DNA of 64,000 nucleotides from G020354785 sp964521285 (GTDB lineage: Bacteria; Bacteroidota; Bacteroidia; Bacteroidales; UBA10428): positions 95,852 to 159,851 of the forward strand of contig CAZFQS010000008.1 of NCBI GenBank assembly GCA_964521285.1, read 5' to 3'. The translations under genes were made by a program, and so were the position numbers. Positions 32,983 through 41,299 of the stretch are shown here, in pieces. The notes beneath the pieces are model-generated. The model was not told where the DNA came from, ran no database searches, and saw only the letters and a program-made list of their open reading frames with translations. Numbering within the stretch: position 1 is the first letter of the stretch; the number at the start of each line of letters is the position of its first letter.

Positions 32983-34374
32983 ATGTTACGAAATAAAAGA
33001 GTAAAAACAGTGCAACCGGACATATGGGGCCTTGAAGTCAGTAAACAGGGTGAATTGGTTACTGGCGGTTGCAGTACAGTTCAGCTTGCCAATATTTACG
33101 GTACACCATTACATGTGGTGGACGAAAAACGTTTGATGCTGACAGCTCGCGAATTTGTAAAGTCATTACATGATAATTATCCCGGAAAGGTATCAGTACA
33201 TTTTGCTTTCAAATGTAATTCAGTACCGGGAGTAGTTAAAATAGTACAGCAGGCAGGATTAAAAGCTGAGGTAATGAGTGAGTATGAATTGAAACTGGCT
33301 CTTCAACTTGGCTTCCACGGTAAGGACATCATCATTAACGGTCCTTTCAAACCTGATGGGCTGCTCAGCATGTGTCTTGAAAATGGTGTTCGCTATATCG
33401 TCATTGACTCACTTACTGAGCTATTTAGACTCAACAGGATATGTGAGATGCTGAAAAAAGAAGCTGATATTTTACTACGGGTAAACCCGGATTACATCCC
33501 AAAGGGGATGAATCAGGGAAGTGCTACAGGTAGTCGCAAGGGATGTGCATTCGGACTTGATCTTAAGGGAGGTGAAGTAAACAGGGCCCTGGATGAGTTA
33601 GAAAAGCTCGATAATATACATTTCCACGGCTTCCATTTTCATGTTGGCACAGGAATTTTTAAACCTGATGATTATCGTAAAGCGCTTGACTGCCTGCAAC
33701 AACTGGTAGTTCATTCCCGCAAATGCGGGTTAAGAATCAGAGTATTTGATATTGGGGGTGGTCTGGCAGCATACACAACGAGAGAGATGACAACCTTTGA
33801 GATGCTAATTTATCAGGCATGGGAGCGTATGCCTAAAGCTCCTGCATCCAAAATAAAATTTACATTCAGTGATTTTGCAAAAGCTGTGACAAAGGGGCTT
33901 GAAAAGCTGTTTAAACCTGATGAAATTCCTGAATTGATAGTTGAACCCGGACGGTCTATAGCCAGTTCCAACCAGCTTTTATTGCTCAGCGTTCATCAGG
34001 TTAAAGAACGTCCCGGCCTCAGGAAGTGGCTGATCACAGACGGAGGTATAGGTACAGTGACAATGCCGACCTTCTACGAATACCATGAAATGTTTCTCTG
34101 TAACAATATACACCGTCCGCGAACAGAACGTGTAACCATAACCGGACCAGTATGTTTTGCCTCTGATATAGTATATCGTAATAAGAAGATGCCCGTAATC
34201 CATCCGGGTGAGGTTCTGGCAATTATGGATAGCGGTGCCTATTTTACGTCCTGGGAATCGTCATTCGGATTCCCCCGACCTGCGATTGTAACAGTTGCAG
34301 ATGGAAAACACAGGTTAATTCGAAAAAGGGAATCATTTGACGACATGATTGTCCGGGACCAGTTTAAGTTATGA
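32983..34374 (+). CDS. Fold-type III PLP-dependent amino-acid decarboxylase (LysA-like)
   Basis: 463 residues from ATG 32983, which begins 10 bp after the GNAT stop; the longer ATG at 32893 would overlap that gene by 80 bp. It has an alanine-racemase-like barrel with PLP Lys77 (HFAFKCNS), HFHVGTG (218-224), phosphate-binding GGG (258-260), EPGR (321-324) and the active-site Cys391 of the partner subunit (GPVCFASD). It resembles diaminopimelate decarboxylase, but the CESGD-type loop reads CFASD and the C-terminal SRPRPAE-like motif reads FPRPAIV, so substrate specificity is likely different. In this operon a headgroup amino acid is a plausible substrate; ordinary lysine synthesis is the conservative alternative. 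Confidence 0.82.
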   Translation: MLRNKRVKTVQPDIWGLEVSKQGELVTGGCSTVQLANIYGTPLHVVDEKRLMLTAREFVKSLHDNYPGKVSVHFAFKCNSVPGVVKIVQQAGLKAEVMSEYELKLALQLGFHGKDIIINGPFKPDGLLSMCLENGVRYIVIDSLTELFRLNRICEMLKKEADILLRVNPDYIPKGMNQGSATGSRKGCAFGLDLKGGEVNRALDELEKLDNIHFHGFHFHVGTGIFKPDDYRKALDCLQQLVVHSRKCGLRIRVFDIGGGLAAYTTREMTTFEMLIYQAWERMPKAPASKIKFTFSDFAKAVTKGLEKLFKPDEIPELIVEPGRSIASSNQLLLLSVHQVKERPGLRKWLITDGGIGTVTMPTFYEYHEMFLCNNIHRPRTERVTITGPVCFASDIVYRNKKMPVIHPGEVLAIMDSGAYFTSWESSFGFPRPAIVTVADGKHRLIRKRESFDDMIVRDQFKL

Positions 34375-34459
34375 AATGAATAAAAAACATAATGTAATAA
34401 ATACAGATTGTTCATTATTTTTTGAAATAGCATGTTGATTATTAATAAAATATAATATT

Positions 34460-35548
34460 ATGAAATTTGCAATACACCAGACAGACATAGATCCGGTACG
34501 TGATAAATTTGCGTCAGAGATCATTGATGAGTTCAAAAAAAACGGACATCATCTTGTTTCCGAAAAGGAGCATATAAACTTTGTTTTCAATCTTATTGAC
34601 ATTGATGCTCCTGTAGCATATATGCGTAAGGCCCAGCAGGAATTCATTGTGACATTTGGAATATTAACCAGACACGTCGATGACATACGTTCACTTTGCT
34701 ATACTGCACTGGTCAAAACTCTATCCAATCTTACATTCTGTGTTGATCTTTCAAACAACGGGGCTGTTCCGAAAATTTATTATGTAACTCCGGAGGTCGG
34801 GTTTGTCAGCTACCCCTTTGATCCCAAAAGGGTTTATAATAGCGTAGCTCCAGTAGCGAATTCTCACTTTTTTATCCGTAACCAGATAGTTGTTAATTTG
34901 CCTCCCTCGGATGAATTAAATGTACCTGAGGTCGAAGAGTTAAAACATTATGGAAGGGTTCTTGCAAATATGGGATTTCTGCCTGCTCCTTTCCCGATCA
35001 ACAAAATATTGAGTGAAGATTTAATTAAGCATTTATACCGGTTTTACGAAATAAAAGGTCTTAGTTACGGAAACCTTAGCATAAGAGGCAGCTTCCCGGG
35101 AATTAAGGGTAACACTTACTGGATGACAGCACGGGGTGTTGATAAAGGAAATTTGAAAGCGGTAGGCAAGGATATGCTGCTTGTTACAGGTCTTAATCCC
35201 AGCGATGGGAAAATGATTATCAGTGTGCCGCCTGATCACGATCCAAAAGTAAGGGTATCAGTAGAGGCTATTGAACATTATATGATTTACCATACATTTC
35301 CAAAGGTTGGCGCCATATTGCATGTTCATGCATGGATTGAAGGAGTAACCTGCACTGCCCAGAATTATCCGTGCGGAACAATAGAACTGGCTGAAGGAGT
35401 TGTTGAATTACTTAAAAAGAGTGACACTCCTCATTGCACGGCAGTAGGATTGAAAAATCATGGACTTACAGTTACCGGACCCAGCCTCAAAGGTATTTTT
35501 GACCGTATTAAGAGTAAGCTGCTAAAAAATGTTCCAATGTTTGAATGA
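34460..35548 (+). CDS. Class II aldolase/adducin-like protein with novel N-terminal domain
   Basis: 362 residues. The C-terminal half (about 185-362) is a class II aldolase fold: YGNLSIRG (203-210), an HVHAW zinc motif with His288 and His290, and KNHGLTVTG with His334. The metal site therefore looks intact. The N-terminal half (1-about 160; NFVFNLIDIDAPVAYMRKAQQEF, NSHFFIRNQIVVNLPP) matches nothing I recognise. Fuculose-phosphate-aldolase relatives cleave or epimerise phosphorylated sugars or dehydrate thio-sugars; the substrate here is unknown. It follows the decarboxylase after 85 bp, the longest gap in the operon, and its stop overlaps the permease start (ATGA). Confidence 0.75.
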   Translation: MKFAIHQTDIDPVRDKFASEIIDEFKKNGHHLVSEKEHINFVFNLIDIDAPVAYMRKAQQEFIVTFGILTRHVDDIRSLCYTALVKTLSNLTFCVDLSNNGAVPKIYYVTPEVGFVSYPFDPKRVYNSVAPVANSHFFIRNQIVVNLPPSDELNVPEVEELKHYGRVLANMGFLPAPFPINKILSEDLIKHLYRFYEIKGLSYGNLSIRGSFPGIKGNTYWMTARGVDKGNLKAVGKDMLLVTGLNPSDGKMIISVPPDHDPKVRVSVEAIEHYMIYHTFPKVGAILHVHAWIEGVTCTAQNYPCGTIELAEGVVELLKKSDTPHCTAVGLKNHGLTVTGPSLKGIFDRIKSKLLKNVPMFE

Positions 35549-36651
35549 TTATGTTTGCACTAAAGACATTACTGGCGCAACACCTTAGATTCATTCTTAC
35601 GGTGTTTGGTATTGCACTATGTGTAATCCTGATGTTGTTTTTATTGTCTATCTATAAAGGTGTCTCTGTTGGTTCGGTTGAATATGTGCGTGAAAGTGAA
35701 GCTGACCTTTGGATTTTGCAGCGGCACGCCACTAATATTCTTCGCAGCACATCAATACTGACAACTTATCATGGTAATGTTATAAAAAAAGTAAAGGGCG
35801 TTAAGTCAGTTGCCCCTGTGCTGTTTATCCTTGCTTCACTAAAAATGGAGGAAGGGCCTGCTACAATATATCTGACAGGATTTGATCCTGAAACCGGTAT
35901 TGGTGGACCTCCTGCACTTTATAAAGGGAGAAACCTGACTGAAAATAACCAGATTATCCTTGACCGTTCTTTTGCAGCTAAATATAAGATTGACATTGGA
36001 GACAGGATTCCTGTTAAGGATGAGACATTAACCGTTGTTGGTTTAAGCACAGGCACTAATATGTTTGTAATCCAGTATGCATTTATAACACTCAAAAAGG
36101 CTCATTCTATTGTCGGGTTTCCAAATATTGTTTCATGCTATCAGGTAAAGGCAGAACCCGGGACTGATCCTTCTGATATTGCTAACCTTATAATGTCTGA
36201 ATTATCAGATATAGCTGTTTTTGATCAGAAGAGCTTCCTGGCTAACAACATACATGAAATGGAATCCGGGTTGCTCCCACTTCTGTATGTGGTAGCATGT
36301 ATAGGTGCTGTTGTTTTAACTGCTATCCTTAGCCTTATTCTTTCTGTGAACGTTCTCGAACGCAGAAAAGATTATGCAATAATGAAAGCCCTGGGGTCTC
36401 CGGGCAGTTTTATTCCGGGTACAGTTATACAGCAGGCTTTGATGCTGGCAGGAAGTGGTGTGACAGTAGCACTTATCCTCTTCTTTCCATTGACAGAGGT
36501 TGTGGAGAAACTATCACCCGAAGTGTCTGTGATATCTTCATTAATCCAGATAATCATCGTTATAGCAGGAGTAGGATTGATCAGCCTGATAAGCTCTTTT
36601 ATACCAATTCGAAAGCTAAGTAATATTTATCCGCTGGAGGTATTCAGATGA
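35545..36651 (+). CDS. ABC transporter permease, FtsX/DevC/MacB type
   Basis: 368 residues with one N-terminal transmembrane helix (about 13-38), a periplasmic MacB-PCD-like domain (ESEADLWILQRHATNILRST, then VAPVLFILASLKMEEGPATIYLTGFDPETG), and three C-terminal helices (about 240-365) of the FtsX fold, including VLERRKDYAIMKALGSPG. The arrangement is closest to the DevC group, whose members export glycolipids or peptides with DevB partners. Start and stop both overlap neighbours by 4 bp. Its presence suggests that the pathway product is moved across or extracted from the inner membrane. Confidence 0.85.
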   Translation: MIMFALKTLLAQHLRFILTVFGIALCVILMLFLLSIYKGVSVGSVEYVRESEADLWILQRHATNILRSTSILTTYHGNVIKKVKGVKSVAPVLFILASLKMEEGPATIYLTGFDPETGIGGPPALYKGRNLTENNQIILDRSFAAKYKIDIGDRIPVKDETLTVVGLSTGTNMFVIQYAFITLKKAHSIVGFPNIVSCYQVKAEPGTDPSDIANLIMSELSDIAVFDQKSFLANNIHEMESGLLPLLYVVACIGAVVLTAILSLILSVNVLERRKDYAIMKALGSPGSFIPGTVIQQALMLAGSGVTVALILFFPLTEVVEKLSPEVSVISSLIQIIIVIAGVGLISLISSFIPIRKLSNIYPLEVFR

Positions 36652-37367
36652 AAATTAAAAAAGAAAACAACTGTGTCGCAAGACTGGTGAATGTTACCAA
36701 AGTCTATAATGGAGCAGGAACAGAAACTGCTGCTTTAAAAGATGTGTCATTTCAGGCATGTGCCGGAGAAATGGTGTTGTTGCTCGGTCCAAGCGGAAGC
36801 GGTAAAACCACGCTATTAACATTACTGGCAGGATTACAGCAACCATCAGCAGGTGAGGTCTATATATACGGACAAAAAGTTAATGAATATTCGTCAAAAG
36901 AATTGCAGAAACTCCGGGCAGGCAGAATAGGATTTATTTTCCAGACATTTTACCTGCTTGATTCATTGACAGTACTGGATAATGTGCTGCTTGTGATGAA
37001 GTTTGCAGGTGTAGGGAGAACGGAGGCACAATCCCGGGCCTTCCATTTCCTTGATAAATTTGGTGTTAAACATTTGATACATACATATCCGAAAGCACTC
37101 AGCCAGGGTGAGAAGCAACGTGTTGCCGTAGCACGGGCACTCGCCAATGGAGCAGAGTTTATTATTGCAGATGAACCAACCGGCAGTCTTGCTACTAATC
37201 AGGGTATGACGATTGTAAGATTCCTTCAGGATAGTGTTAAAACTGAAAAACGTTGTGTGGTTATTGCCAGTCATGATGAAAGAATAGCAGGTTACGCAGA
37301 CCGGGTATTATACCTGCATGATGGTATGTTAGGGGAACACAGAAGGGGACAGCGCCCTGAAATCTAA
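36648..37367 (+). CDS. ABC transporter ATP-binding protein, LolD/MacB type
   Basis: 239 residues: Walker A GPSGSGKTT (47-55), Q-loop FIFQTFYLLDSLTVLDN, signature LSQGEKQRVAVARAL, Walker B FIIADEPTGSLA and H-loop IASHDERIAGYADR. It pairs with the upstream permease (4-bp overlap). The last eight residues (RRGQRPEI) are encoded by a copy of the GGGGACAG repeat (37343-37364), so the original C-terminus has been replaced or extended by the repeat. It closes the operon and converges on the SPOR-like gene. Confidence 0.9.
   Translation: MKIKKENNCVARLVNVTKVYNGAGTETAALKDVSFQACAGEMVLLLGPSGSGKTTLLTLLAGLQQPSAGEVYIYGQKVNEYSSKELQKLRAGRIGFIFQTFYLLDSLTVLDNVLLVMKFAGVGRTEAQSRAFHFLDKFGVKHLIHTYPKALSQGEKQRVAVARALANGAEFIIADEPTGSLATNQGMTIVRFLQDSVKTEKRCVVIASHDERIAGYADRVLYLHDGMLGEHRRGQRPEI
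37343..37364 (+). repeat. Partial GGGGACAG repeat forming the end of an ABC ATPase gene
   Basis: 22 bp identical to 27026-27047 (core GGGGACAGCGCCCTGAAATC). Only the left arm is present. The stop codon of the ABC ATPase gene lies just past it. The following 50 bp holds another short palindrome (CTGCC/GGCAG) and TTAATC steps. Confidence 0.75.
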
Positions 37368-37413
37368 AATCCCTGCCAGCCGGCAGACTGGGTTAATCGT
37401 TAATCTTCAATCG

Positions 37414-38436
37414 TTAATCTTTCATATACTTCTCCTTAAGGGCCATTCTTTCCATAGCTTCCCGGATAGTTAATTTTTTACCTTCCTGGTATGGTACAAT
37501 AAAAGCTTTTTTTACATTACATTTTTCGAGTGTTTCTGTAGCTTCTTCAAGGGTTTTATATCTTCCTATAGAATATTTGTACCATTCTTCCTCATATATC
37601 ATGTCAATTTGCATTCCGCCAAGGTAAATGGTTCGCAGATACTCTTCAGTAAGAGGTACAGTATGCGCAGCAATCTGTACCTTAAAGATTATCTCCGCGA
37701 ACAATGAAGAGTCAATTTCAGTATTTTTATCCACAGTGCCGAATATATCCTGGGGAGGTTCTTTAATTACCGGATCCCTGTTCATCGCAAGAACTTCTTC
37801 CAGTGTAACATCATCTTCCCATCCATAATTATACTCAACCGGAAAATCCTGGTATATCTGAACAGCCCTCCCCTGATCTCTGATAGCCAGCTTTTCAAGT
37901 TTAAAAGCTTCTCCTATCTGGTAAAGAGCTGATTCATACCTGTCAGCTTCAGCAGCTATATCTCTTTTTAGTAATGCCCTGTTCAGACCTCTCAGAGCTT
38001 TACTCTCATAGTATTTTGCTTTTTGCATACCTGCAGCATAGTGATTGGATTTATCCATTTCATCCCAAAACTCCTGAGCTTTATCTTTGAATACCTTGTA
38101 AATCATTGTGTGACCCTCTTTATAGCCTTCTGATGCTGCTATCAAAGTTTTAAAAGCCTTTTTGTAATCTGACGACATCGCCAGATTCTTTTCAGCCTCA
38201 TCGAGTAACGAATACATTTGATTTGCCTCATTGAGAGCAATGTCTGCATCGTCGAGTAATTTTATTGCTTTTTCAAATTTCTTCTCATCAGCTGAATTGA
38301 ATTTCAGGTTCAATTCCTCGTAATATTTGGTTATTTCATATCCCTGAGCATTAATTACCAGACTGGTAAAGATGCATAGTATAGCTTTTAAAGATATAGT
38401 TCTGATAAAACTCAAATAATTCCTTAAATCATTCAT
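37414..38436 (-). CDS. Secreted helical protein with SPOR-like C-terminal domain
   Basis: 340 residues: signal peptide (about 14-31, VINAQ), a helical region (35-215) of TPR-like charged helices (KFEKAIKLLDDADIALNEANQMYSLLDEAEKNLA), a linker, and a C-terminal SPOR-like domain (about 245-325; IIFKVQIAAHTVPLTEEYLRTIY, WYKYSIGRYKTLEEATETLEKC, KKAFIVPY). SPOR domains bind denuded peptidoglycan, so a periplasmic envelope role is likely. Similar proteins are common near gliding/T9SS genes. It is transcribed towards the lipid operon, with a 46-bp gap. Confidence 0.7.
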   Translation of the reverse strand: MNDLRNYLSFIRTISLKAILCIFTSLVINAQGYEITKYYEELNLKFNSADEKKFEKAIKLLDDADIALNEANQMYSLLDEAEKNLAMSSDYKKAFKTLIAASEGYKEGHTMIYKVFKDKAQEFWDEMDKSNHYAAGMQKAKYYESKALRGLNRALLKRDIAAEADRYESALYQIGEAFKLEKLAIRDQGRAVQIYQDFPVEYNYGWEDDVTLEEVLAMNRDPVIKEPPQDIFGTVDKNTEIDSSLFAEIIFKVQIAAHTVPLTEEYLRTIYLGGMQIDMIYEEEWYKYSIGRYKTLEEATETLEKCNVKKAFIVPYQEGKKLTIREAMERMALKEKYMKD

Positions 38437-38608
38437 TTTTGACTTTTAATTCTATTATTAAAAACAATTAGCGTAAACAATAATTATCAAAAATAAGTAA
38501 TTCTATATAGATGATAAAATAATGTTCATGAATATGTATACGGGAGAGAATAAAAAAGGAAATAAAATTTATTTCCTTATCTGCAGAACCGGCATTTAAT
38601 TATATTCC

Positions 38609-38704
38609 TTAATTTAATTCTCTATGTTCAGGAGCAGTAATTAGAAGAAATCCTATTACTACTAAGGATACAACAGGTATTAATAATAATATTGTTATTC
38701 CCAT
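38609..38704 (-). CDS. 31-residue single-pass membrane peptide
   Basis: ATG at 38704, stop at 38609-38611. The peptide MGITILLLIPVVSLVVIGFL... is one hydrophobic helix (residues 3-23) ending in a polar tail, TAPEHRELN. A -7-type element TATATTTG (minus strand, 38743-38750) lies 38 bp upstream, which supports expression. It occupies the middle of a 472-bp gap that otherwise holds no gene and only A/T-rich runs. No family recognised; small oxidase or transporter subunits have this size. Confidence 0.45.
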   Translation of the reverse strand: MGITILLLIPVVSLVVIGFLLITAPEHRELN

Positions 38705-38908
38705 AATCAACTAGTTATGAATAATTATGCATGTATTCGTCACAAATATAAATATTTTCATCAAAAAAAAAAGCAAATTCGTCAAAAAAAATCATGTGTT
38801 CATTAGAAACAGGGAAAAATTTATCTAAATAATCATTTTTATAAAAAAAATACATTCTGCCCAACTTATTAATATTCAATAATATATAAATTTAAGATAA
38901 TATTACAC

Positions 38909-41233
38909 CTATTTCAGATAGGTTTTAAGTTTATCAAATAAGTTTTTGAAGTTTGTCCGTGTTTCACTGTCAAATTCAGAAAACTTTACACCTTCATCCT
39001 GTACATGCCTGATAAATTCAGCGGCAAGTATTGTACGTGAAAGGTTATTTGTTTCAATATATTCTGAAATTGATTCTGTAATACCTACTCTTTTATGTAA
39101 AACATATTTTTTAAAGTCAATTACTGAAAAAAGATCTTCTATATAATTGTAACCATTCATCATCAGAATTTTATCTTTTGAGTTTCCCTCATCATTAATG
39201 AATATGGTCTTTTTCAATTCTTCGATAACATTTTTGGATTCGTTGTTATCTGTTGCCAATACAATAAAATCCAGCTTCCAGCCTGTCAGTATATTGACAA
39301 GAATAGGTATATTTGATGCATTTGAAGCAGGTATAAAGAAAGCATCATTAAAGTCCATCAACTTGGAAATTGTTGTCAGATAATAATAAATTACAGCATC
39401 TTCGATTATAACATTGTTTTCCTTCTGCACAAATTGCTGTTCATTAAGTCTTGTCCCCATTAATGAATATATAGGTGATAAAGTATCCAGTGATGCCGAG
39501 TGCAATGATTTGACATCAAGAATAATAGTGTCGCTATTTTCGATATTCTCATCGGTTCGCTGAACAGCCAGTATCCTGTATAGTTTATTTATATCAACCA
39601 GGTGTGGTGAATGCGTTGAATAGACAATCTGCATACTGCCTTTCAGATCTTCAAAAACCTTAAGTACATCTTCCTGTGCTCTTGCATGCAGGCTTAATCC
39701 GGGTTCGTCAATAAGCATTACCCTGTCAACGTTATTTTGTCTGGCAGTGGCCTTAAGTTCAAGGTAAAAAGATAAAAACCACCTCACTCCCCTGCTCCTT
39801 TGTTTTGGATACAATCGTTCCTGCTTGTCTTTTATCCAGAATTCAAGATATGGTTTACCGCTTTTTTCCGGTACGGTATAATCATAATGTTCAAGTTCAA
39901 AATTAAGTCTGATTTTATTGTCCTTACCTACATTTTGTCTCCAGTAATCCTGGAAATTAATTGTAATCTCACCGTTAAGATTTTCTATTTTCTGTTTAAG
40001 GATCCTGTGATTTTTTTCCCTGAAAAATTCAGCATCTAATCCTGCAATCCTCAGGAAGTTCTGTGCTGCCTTGTAACCTTCAGCGCCATGATTTTCTGTT
40101 AGCAAGGCTTCAAGGTCAATTTTATTGGGAAGCAGACTGCTAAAGTCTTCGAAGAATTCAAATACAGGTATGTGTTTAAACAATTCCTTACCAATATCTT
40201 CAATTGTATAATATTTCTTTTGTTTTTCTCTTACTATCCTTGCCTCTTCTTCAGCAATTTTAAATTTTTGCCCTTCAAACACTTTTGCAGCAACAACTTT
40301 CTGTAATGAGGCTTCATCCTTAAGTTCATTATTTTCTTTTGCTACCTGGGAATATTCAATTCTTGCTGTCTGGAGTCTCTGGTATGCAGCTTTCTTTTCC
40401 TTTTCAACGGAACATATTTCATAGATATGCTCAGCATCTTTCAATGTGCTGTGTGCTTTTTTTAAATCCTTGTCTGCAGCTTTGACTTTTTCGATGATCT
40501 CATTACATGACTTGCAAATACGGGATTTCTCAGATATATCCTGAATCTGCATTTTGATATCTTCAAATGCTTTGACCTTCTTATTGAATTCTTTTTCTTT
40601 CTCAGAACATATCTTTTGTGTGGATTCGAATTCCTGCTGAGCGACTATTTTTGCATCCTTCTTTTTGGCTCTTCTTCGTGTTTTTTTTGCTTCATCAAGC
40701 TTTTGATACCAGTTGTTAAGCTGTTCCTTTGCCTCCTGCTTATCATGCTCAGCCAATTCCATATTTTTGCAAATTGTTTCTATCTTTTCCAGTAACTTAT
40801 CTATTTCCTGCTGTACCTTCCTTTCAAGCTCGTTCTTTTCTTTTTCCTGGTTTTCATAATATTCCAAAACATCCTGGTCAATAATCTTTATTTTGCTTGT
40901 TTTAGTCTCATTCCATGCCCTGGAAAGAGTAATTTCCTTCTTATTTTCCAGTATTTTCTTCAGCTGGTCAGGTAATAACCGTGGATTCAACAAATCCAGG
41001 ATCTTCTTATCTCCAATATCAAAAGAACAGCTAACAGTTGGAAATGTAAGATCGCTTCTTAAAACATCATCGGTAATTTTATCCTCATAGAAACTTCTTA
41101 ATGCCTCCAGTACTGATGTTTTACCCGATTCGTTCTGGCCAATAAGGGCAGTAATATTATCATAGGCCAGATAGGTCCACCCGGAGTTAATTATAGATCT
41201 GTAGTTTTGTATGTCGAACGATAATAATTTCAT
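38909..41233 (-). CDS. OLD-like AAA/ABC ATPase with long coiled coil and CxxC hook
   Basis: 774 residues. An ABC-type ATPase head is split by a coiled coil: N-terminal FDIQNYRSI and Walker A GQNESGKTS (32-40), then SRGVRWFLSFYLEL, Walker B RVMLIDEPGLSLHAR and H-switch VYSTHSPHLVD. The coiled-coil insert (about 122-340) is charged and has C240-K-S-C243 almost at its midpoint, as in the Rad50 zinc hook. The last 200 residues correspond to the Toprim region of OLD nucleases but are degenerate (NVIIEDAV instead of a VEG motif; ATDNNE instead of DxD), so nuclease activity is uncertain. There is no UvrD-like partner (Gabija) or reverse transcriptase. It is a single gene, possibly defence or DNA repair. 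Confidence 0.75.
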   Translation of the reverse strand: MKLLSFDIQNYRSIINSGWTYLAYDNITALIGQNESGKTSVLEALRSFYEDKITDDVLRSDLTFPTVSCSFDIGDKKILDLLNPRLLPDQLKKILENKKEITLSRAWNETKTSKIKIIDQDVLEYYENQEKEKNELERKVQQEIDKLLEKIETICKNMELAEHDKQEAKEQLNNWYQKLDEAKKTRRRAKKKDAKIVAQQEFESTQKICSEKEKEFNKKVKAFEDIKMQIQDISEKSRICKSCNEIIEKVKAADKDLKKAHSTLKDAEHIYEICSVEKEKKAAYQRLQTARIEYSQVAKENNELKDEASLQKVVAAKVFEGQKFKIAEEEARIVREKQKKYYTIEDIGKELFKHIPVFEFFEDFSSLLPNKIDLEALLTENHGAEGYKAAQNFLRIAGLDAEFFREKNHRILKQKIENLNGEITINFQDYWRQNVGKDNKIRLNFELEHYDYTVPEKSGKPYLEFWIKDKQERLYPKQRSRGVRWFLSFYLELKATARQNNVDRVMLIDEPGLSLHARAQEDVLKVFEDLKGSMQIVYSTHSPHLVDINKLYRILAVQRTDENIENSDTIILDVKSLHSASLDTLSPIYSLMGTRLNEQQFVQKENNVIIEDAVIYYYLTTISKLMDFNDAFFIPASNASNIPILVNILTGWKLDFIVLATDNNESKNVIEELKKTIFINDEGNSKDKILMMNGYNYIEDLFSVIDFKKYVLHKRVGITESISEYIETNNLSRTILAAEFIRHVQDEGVKFSEFDSETRTNFKNLFDKLKTYLK

Positions 41234-41299
41234 TATATTGATTATAATGAATACTTTATAGATTTTAAATTTTATCCCTCAAAGGGTACATTTATCAAT

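Noticed and set aside
29053..37367. Reading the operon as lysine or polyamine biosynthesis
   Set aside because: No dap or spe genes accompany the LysA-like enzyme, while lipid kinase, BtaA-like and ABC export genes do.
38909..41233. Complete Gabija or retron-type defence system
   Set aside because: No UvrD-like helicase, reverse transcriptase or other partner gene is adjacent; only the OLD-like ATPase is present.
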